Assembly (NCBI GenBank): GCA_026225945.1
Contig: JAMJFZ010001815.1
Location: 15,166,501-15,230,500 of the forward strand
From: Cricetomys ansorgei
Lineage: Eukaryota > Chordata > Mammalia > Rodentia > Nesomyidae
Length of the DNA: 64,000 bases
Direction of reading: 5' to 3'
Shown: positions 58,220 to 64,000 of the stretch, piece after piece
How the letters are laid out: every line of letters begins with the position of its first letter
How positions within the stretch are numbered: the first letter of the stretch is position 1
Notes under the pieces: generated by a model
What the model was told of the DNA's origin: nothing
Seen by the model: the letters and a program-made list of their open reading frames with translations, nothing else
The model's database searches: none
Translations under genes and position numbers: made by a program

Positions 58220-59670
58220 GCTTTTAAATCATAAAATGATTCATGGGATGCATACTATTAGATATCACATAACAGATATTTGAAAATGGTGAGGCATAGG
58301 ATTTACACTTTTAATATATATGAAATTCTCTGAATGTGAATCTGATGTATGCCAATTTTTTAATCTTCTAATTTTCTAACTTTTATCACTCATTTTATTG
58401 AAGATGTCTTTTCTATGGTTCAGTAATCAACTTTTTCTCTTCCATTAAAATTTTTCAAACCAATATGTCATAAAAAAAAATCTAACCTGGATTACTAAAG
58501 CAGGTTATTTTCGTTGATTTGAACTGTTCTTTGGAGACATGACCTCATAAATGATTTCATGCTAGTCTTCATTGAAATCCGTCTTCAACCTCATAAAAGA
58601 TTTGGTTTCCCTTCCTCTATCCAAGCCCTTACCCTTCCCATAATTTATTCTAATGTCAGTTGACAAAATTCTCAGGGTTGGCACAGCTTATTTACCCTTT
58701 GCTCAAAAATGCAGGTGTCTCCTTATTTTAGGGTCAACATTAAAGCCTCTACGAAGATCACTGAGATTTTAGCCTTCTTTGCTTTTCTGAATGCATACTC
58801 TACACTTTCACTCTTCTAATTATACTACAGTCACATTTTATTTTAAGTATATTTCAATAGCTAATTTTTGTCTAGACATTTATTTCCTAAACACCTGCAC
58901 TGTCTAATTTCTGTGCCTGCTTCAAGTCTTCTGAAAGAATTTGTGTTCTCCTGACAAAAATATCTCATTGAAATCGTGAAGCAGATCTTAAATATCTTTC
59001 AAGATGATAAATCTATAAGATTCTCTAGAGAAAGAAATATAGCCAGAAAGTGGGACTAATAGTTAAGAAGAAAGGAATGAGGAGACTGAAGAAGCAGAGA
59101 CCAATGAAGGTGCATGTGACCAAGGTATATATCTAAAGGCAAATGTCTCAGTGAGACTCACTATTGGTGCTGTTAATGTGAATATGGACTAATATCATTT
59201 TAAATGCTAACATTAAGGAGCATATTACATCCATATTATTAAATATATTTACCCTTTTGCCTTTCTATATGGGGGAATCAGATTTTCTGAGTGACACAGG
59301 ACATTTCTTTTTATTCTTTGAATTAATATTTCTCTGAACTGAAGAACAATTAAAGTTCAAATTCCCATTTTAGGGACGTCACATCATGTATAAATTGTTA
59401 AGTTTGATATTTTTCTAAGTTTAATGTCTACTGAAAACGTGTTTTTAGAAACTTTGTTCTATTCAATATTTTACTGATAGATATATTGAAAAATATTTCT
59501 CTGAAATTAAAAGGTAACTGCCCTTTCTCTATTTGTATTTCCTATCTATAGTGTCCTTGATGCAATTCTTTATATTCTTTAAGGTTATCTGTATCTTTAC
59601 ATATATGTTGCAAAAAGTATAATCCTCAGTTACAGTGACATCTAATAGTTATAAATAGTTAAGACCTAGT
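58220..59670. other. Unique AT-rich sequence
   Basis: Nothing recognised. Confidence 0.35.
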
Positions 59671-60260
59671 AAGTCCACTCCAGCCAGGGAAATAGGTAGA
59701 ATAATTGCAAATCTTTACCTCATCCTCCTCCCTCTTAATCCAACCCCTCCCAGGCTCACTCTCAGCTCTTTAACAGACCACCTGCTGCAGCCTCCCTATT
59801 TTCTCTGTCCCCAGCTCCAGTGGATCATGCAGATCTTCCACTCCAAACTTCCTTCCACCCACTCACCCATTATCCCAGCCCCAAACTCTAGCAGTTAGGA
59901 ACCCACAGGCCACCCAGGCCAGGAAAACAGGTAGACTGCGGGAAGATTTTTACCCCTCCTTCCTCTTCTTCAAATCCAATCTGCATCTCATCTACAATTT
60001 TATAGCAGAGAACCTGATGATATCTTCCTGCTCCCCTAGCCCTCATCTCCAGTGAATCATATTGATATTCCCCTTCAACCTACTTTCCCTCCACTTATAA
60101 CTTTATTCCACCAGGCATTCCATGGGAACCTGCCAGTGCAGTCAGCCTTGGAAGCAAATATGCCAGCAAAGCAGATACACAGGACTCAGATCCACTGTCC
60201 TTCTACTTCTTCAAATCCAGTTCTATAGTTTTATCCCCATGTCTGTTGTGTCTTCTTCTC
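59671..60260 (+). mobile_element. L1 5' promoter units, ~228-bp tandem monomers
   Basis: A GC-richer stretch with a repeating order: a head near 59671, 59899 and 60128 ('cca(c/g)-CCAG-c-AGGaaAa-AGGTAGA...'), then 'CCTC-TTC...TCNAATCCAA-CT', then 'CTCCAGTGGATCATGCAGAT(c/a)TTCC-CTtcAAcCT-CtTTCC'. About two and a half units precede the L1 coding part. Tandem monomers of roughly 200 bp upstream of ORF1 are the promoter arrangement of rodent L1. The units are diverged, so the promoter is unlikely to work. Confidence 0.6.
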
Positions 60261-61440
60261 ACCCTTTGCCCATACAAGGAACTAAGTAAATCCTGCCAAA
60301 ACACCTTGCTTTCCTCTGTCCTATGAGTCCTCACATGCCACCACAACCAAAATGTCCTAACCCCTTCCCATTCCATAATGCCAGTTCCCTGTACCTAAAA
60401 ATCACATTTTTGTCCAGAACCACCAATGACTACACCTATGGTGATATTAGAAGATTCCCCTACCACACATAGCTTCCACAACCCTCCTAAGAACTAGGGA
60501 AGGCAATAGAAGAAATCAAGGGAACAAAGCATTCACTCAAAAAGACAAGACTAGATATCAGCACCTAGAGTTACATTCTTCCAAAACCCAGATGCTTAGA
60601 CACCAGTGTAATAACACAGTAACAGCTAGTACAATATGTTTCTACTAGAGGCCAGTGACTCTACTACAGTAGGCCCCTTAGAATTGCAACATAGTTGAAG
60701 CATAAGGTAAAGAAAGATCTTGAAATCAACTTTATATGTATGATAGAGGTCCTTAATGGGAAATGAATAAATGTCTTAGAGAAATCTATGAAAACATAAA
60801 CACACAGTGGAAGGAAATGAGTGAACCTATTCATGACCTAAAAGTAGAAATAGAATCAATAAGGAAAATGAATATCACAGAACATATTTTCAACAAAATT
60901 ATAAAAGAAAATGCCTAACAAGGTACAAGAAGCAAACAGATAAACAAATAGACTGAACCAGAAAAAAAAAAACCTTCTCCTTGTTATGTAATTATGAAAA
61001 TGCTAAATGCACAGAACAAAGAATATTAAAAGCTGCAGGAGATAAAAGACCAAGTAACATATAAAGGCGACTTATTAGAATAACATTTGGCTTTTCAATG
61101 GAGACACTAAAATCCAGAAGTACTTGGACAGATGTTCTAAAGACTCTAAGGGATCACAGATGCCAGCCCAGAATAACTATGCCCAGCAAACTTTCAATCA
61201 CAATAATTAGAGAAAATAAGATATCCCATTATAAAATGAAATTTAAGCAATACATGCCTACAAATTTAGCACTGCACAAGGTAGTAGAAGGAAAACCCAT
61301 ACCTAAAGAGGTTAATCACACCCAAGATAAAACAAGAATCCCGGACCATCATATCAAAAGCAAGGAAAATCTCTATCACACAAAGATACACAGACATATA
61401 CTACCACCATCACTACCACCACCACCATCATCATCATAAC
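60260..61440 (+). pseudogene. LINE-1 ORF1 relic
   Basis: ORF1p is the RNA-binding nucleic-acid chaperone of the L1 particle. The region corresponding to the coiled coil lies around 60740-60930 (repeated E/K/I/M codons) and is broken by stops. The C-terminal domain stays open from 61098: METLKSRSTWTDVLKTLRDH, then the PSKLSITI step, then the tail with ALHKVVEGK. This matches the conserved C-terminal order of rodent ORF1p. Frameshifts and stops upstream make it non-functional. A CAC/CAT trinucleotide run (61395-61437) has replaced the last residues. Confidence 0.8.
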
Positions 61441-61900
61441 ATCAAATACAGCTACTACTATTACTACAAACAACAACAAAATAGCAGGAATCACCAAACA
61501 AAACTCATTGATAAATGATAATATTAATAGTGCCAATTTCCCAATAAAAAGACATAGACTAACAGAATAAATGTGAAAACAGGATCCAACTTTATCCTGC
61601 ATCCAAGAAATATGCATTAACATGAAGGGTAGACATCATCTCAGTGTAAAAGAATGGAAAAGATATTTCAAACAAACGGACATAAGAAGCAACGTGCTAT
61701 TGCTGCTTTAATACCTGACAGACTTCATCCAAAACCAATCAGAAGAGATCGGAAAGGATACTACATACTCATCAAAATACATCAAGCTGATATTTCAATC
61801 TTAACATTTATTCCCCAAACACAAGGGCACACAAGCTCATAAAAGAAACACTACTACAGCTTAATAATCACATAATAACCCTCACACACTGATAGTGGGA
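61440..61900 (+). pseudogene. LINE-1 ORF2 start (endonuclease domain) relic
   Basis: Starts about 60 bases after ORF1. Order seen: 'ccaataaaaagacatagactaacagaat', 'caggatccaac...tgcatccaagaaa', 'gtagacatcatctcagtgtaaaagaatgg', 'tactacatactcatcaaaatacatcaagc' and 'ccaaacacaagggcacacaagctcataaaagaaac', ending at 'ctgatagtggga'. This is the apurinic-like endonuclease part of ORF2, with frameshifts. It stops at 61900 where an LTR fragment begins. Confidence 0.85.
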
Positions 61901-61966
61901 TGTAGGGAAATATATAATCATTTGATCCAGCAACAGGCTGCTCTGGAAAAGGATTTGATATGGATA
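61901..61966 (+). mobile_element. 65-bp 5' end of the ~0.87-kb LTR family
   Basis: TGTAGGGAAATATATAATC then 'atttgatccagcaacaggctgctctggaaaaggat' are the first bases of the family, beginning exactly with its TG. The rest of the LTR is missing and L1 resumes much further along ORF2. Confidence 0.7.
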
Positions 61967-62707
61967 TACCTTCAATTATTCCACAAAGTAGAAATGGAAC
62001 TTACATTGTCTACTTAGCTTTAGGAGGCAATACTGATGCTGATACCTAAACCACAAAGAGCCAGGTGTGGTGGTACATGTCTTTAATCTCAGTAATCAAG
62101 AGGCACTGGCAGGCAGATCACTTTGAGTTCCAGGTCACCAAGGTCTATGCACAATATAACAAGTTCCAGGACAGCTAGTGTTGTTATATAATAAAATCCT
62201 GTCTCAAATTAAAAATAAAAATGAAAAAAAAAACAATTACAGACCAATTTCCCTATATATTGCATCAAGGTTTTCCAATGAAGTACTGAAAGAATATATC
62301 AAAGGTATAATCAAGTAGGCTTCATCTCAGAGATGTAGAGATCTACATTTAGATCTACATCTAAATCAATTAATGTAATCCAGCATATAAACAAACTGAA
62401 AGATGAAAACCACAAGATGGCCTCACTAGATACAGAAAAGTTCTGTGACAAAGTTTAACAGTGCTTCATGACAGAAGTCCTAGAGATGATATGGATACAT
62501 GGGACATAACTGTACATAATAAGAGGAGTTTACTGGCAATATCAATTTTAATGGAGAGAAACTCAAAGCAATTTCATTAAAACTAGGAACATAACAAGGA
62601 TGCCAGCTTTCTACACCTATTCAATATAGTATTTGTAGGCTTAGATAAAGCAGTAAAGAAACTGAAGGCCATGAAGGAATACATATTGGAAAGGAAGAAG
62701 TCAAAAT
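61967..62707 (+). pseudogene. LINE-1 ORF2 RT-region relic, interrupted by B1
   Basis: 'ttattccacaaagtagaaatgg' to 'ctgatacctaaaccacaaag' (62054), then B1, then 'attacagaccaatttcccta' and so on to 'ggaaaggaagaagtcaaaata' (62707). This is the front of the RT domain. It ends just before the FADD catalytic box would follow. Many stops. Confidence 0.85.
62055..62230 (+). mobile_element. B1 SINE inserted in L1
   Basis: 'agccaggtgtggtggtacatgtctttaatctcag...tggcaggcagatcactttgagttccaggtcaccaaggtct...gttccaggacagctag...ctgtctcaaa' followed by an A-rich tail (62195-62231). Nearly full length, about 130 bp plus tail. Confidence 0.92.
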
Positions 62708-63000
62708 AGACTTCTCAAAAGAGGAAACACAGGTGGCTGTGAAACACTTAAATGATAAACATATTTAGCTATCATGGAAGTTCAAGTCAGAATTGCATTG
62801 AGATTTAGTCCTATAAACATCAGAATGGCTAAGATCAATAAGACAAATGACAACTACTATTAGAGAGGACATGGAATGCAGAAACACTCATTCCTTGCTT
62901 GTAGGAATGCAAAATTTTATAACCACTATGAATAACAGTGTGGCAGTTCTTCATGAAGATGGAAATCAATCTACCTCATGATCCAACTATAGGACTGGTG
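62708..63000 (+). pseudogene. LINE-1 ORF2 C-terminal relic
   Basis: Resumes with 'gacttctcaaaagaggaaacacaggtggctg' and continues 'agaatggctaagatcaataag', 'gaggacatggaatgcagaaacac' and 'accactatgaataacagtgtggcagttcttc'. About 1.2 kb of ORF2, including the catalytic box, are missing between 62707 and 62708. Confidence 0.85.
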
Positions 63001-63345
63001 GTAGTTTGAGAAAGAATTACCCCCATAGGCTCATATATTGACTGCTTAATCATAAGAGAATGGTGCTGAGGGATTAGGAGGTGTGGCCTCATTGGTGTAG
63101 GTGCGGCTTTGTCACTGGATGGGCTTTGGGGGTTTCAAAGACCCAAGACAGTCCTAGTGTCTCTCCTGTGGATCCAGATGTAGAATTCTAAGCTACTCTC
63201 CAGTATCAGCCTGTGTTCTACCATGCTCTCTGCTGTGACTAAACCTCTGATATGTAAGTAAGCTCCAATTAAATGCTTTCTTTTATAAGAGTTTCTGTGC
63301 TCATGGTTGTTTTTCACAGCCATAGAACACTAACTAAGAAACCAC
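63001..63345 (+). mobile_element. Medium-reiteration rodent repeat inserted in L1
   Basis: Same family as 24467-24860: 'ggtggtagtttgagaaag', 'gggattaggaggtgtggcctcattggtgtagg', 'gtggatccagatgtagaattctaagctactctccag', 'taccatgctctctgctgtgactaaacctctgata', 'ctccaattaaatgctttcttttataagag' and 'tttcacagccatagaacactaactaaga'. Younger than the L1 it interrupts. Confidence 0.7.
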
Positions 63346-63895
63346 TCTTTGGCAAATATTAAAAGGACTCTACCAATCCTACTGAAAAGATCCTACTACA
63401 GAGACACTTGCTGAAACACATTTATTGTCATTCTATTTATAATAGCCATAAATTGGAAACAATCTAGATGTCCTTCAATACAAGAATGGATAAAGAAAAT
63501 CTGGTACATTTACACAGGAAGTGTTACTCAGCCATTAACTTAATTCATGAAATTTGAGGTAAACAGATGGAATTAGAAAAAATTATCCTGAGTTAGGTAA
63601 CCCAGACACAGAATGACACATATGTTATACATTCACTTATGTAAGGATATTAGCTGTTAAGACAATGAAAACCAAGTTACAGTCTTCTGAAGCACAGAGG
63701 TTAGGTGTAGAATAAAGGTCTTGGGGTAATGAGTTTGGTAGAAACATCTCCTTAGGAAAGATGTTTATATGTATTATATGAGAAGATGAATAAAAGTGTA
63801 TCAAGTGGGAGAGGGAGGTAAGGGGAGAATGAGCAAGGGAATATAGGGAAAGACAGCTAAAATTCAGGGATATTTGTAGGGTAATATAGAAATAC
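63346..63895 (+). mobile_element. LINE-1 ORF2 end and 3' UTR
   Basis: L1 resumes with 'tcatttataatagccataaattgg', 'tagatgtccttcaatacaagaatggataaagaaaatctggtacatttacac', 'ggaattagaaaaaattatcctgagttaggtaac' and ends in the purine-rich 3' UTR ('gtgggagagggaggtaaggggagaatgagc'). The A-tail position is occupied by a TA microsatellite. Confidence 0.85.
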
Positions 63896-63897
63896 AA

Positions 63898-63906
63898 TTA
63901 TATATA

Positions 63907-63965
<59 letters not shown>
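63898..63965 (+). repeat. (TA)n microsatellite, ~32 units
   Basis: TA run broken once by GTG near 63912. Sits at the 3' end of the L1. Confidence 0.97.
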
Positions 63966-63967
<2 letters not shown>

Positions 63968-64000
63968 TAAATGAAATGAAATCTCTAAATGATGGAAGAG

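Noticed and set aside
61354..61623. 89-codon minus-strand frame with V/M runs
   Set aside because: Produced by the CAC/CAT trinucleotide run within the L1.

Overview
The window looks like AT-rich, gene-poor intergenic DNA from a muroid rodent (mouse, rat, hamster or vole group). The evidence is the repeat content: 7SL-derived B1 SINEs, tRNA-derived B2/B3 and B4 SINEs, rodent-type LINE-1 with long 3' UTRs, a URR1-type hAT element, many solo LTRs and long CA/GT microsatellites. All family names come from memory of consensus sequences; no search was run. I found no intact, clearly functional protein gene and no tRNA, rRNA, CRISPR or bacterial-type signals.

Layout. 0-7 kb: an old antisense L1, a degenerate tandem region, then an unusual set of exon-like islands (2.6-6.0 kb, + strand) with plausible GT-AG sites and long open stretches, which may be a decayed or unrecognised gene. 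7-20 kb: SINEs on the minus strand and well-bounded solo LTRs at 9.9, 11.1, 17.0 and 18.8 kb. A ~1 kb-spaced direct duplication lies at 15.5/16.5 kb. 20-29 kb: SINE and L1 remnants, an inverted pair of L1-like fragments (22.8/23.6 kb) and two medium-reiteration rodent repeats. 29-33 kb: a 2.5-kb L1 ORF2 relic with a readable FADD box, followed by an LTR nested in another LTR. 34-47 kb: alternating sense and antisense L1 3' regions, more copies of a ~0.87-kb LTR family, and B4 SINEs. 47-59 kb: mostly unique AT-rich DNA with B1, B4, B2/B3, hAT and LTR copies. 59.7-63.9 kb: one internally deleted L1 that keeps its tandem 5' promoter units, the ORF1 C-terminal domain, pieces of ORF2 and a 3' end, interrupted by a B1, an LTR fragment and another repeat.

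The most distinctive theme is one LTR family of about 0.87 kb that occurs at least seven times in 64 kb, in both orientations, with a TATA-like box, a polyadenylation signal and an embedded B1-like segment in its upstream part. The open reading frames of moderate length elsewhere are short, start anywhere and fall inside repeats; I treat them as chance or relic frames.
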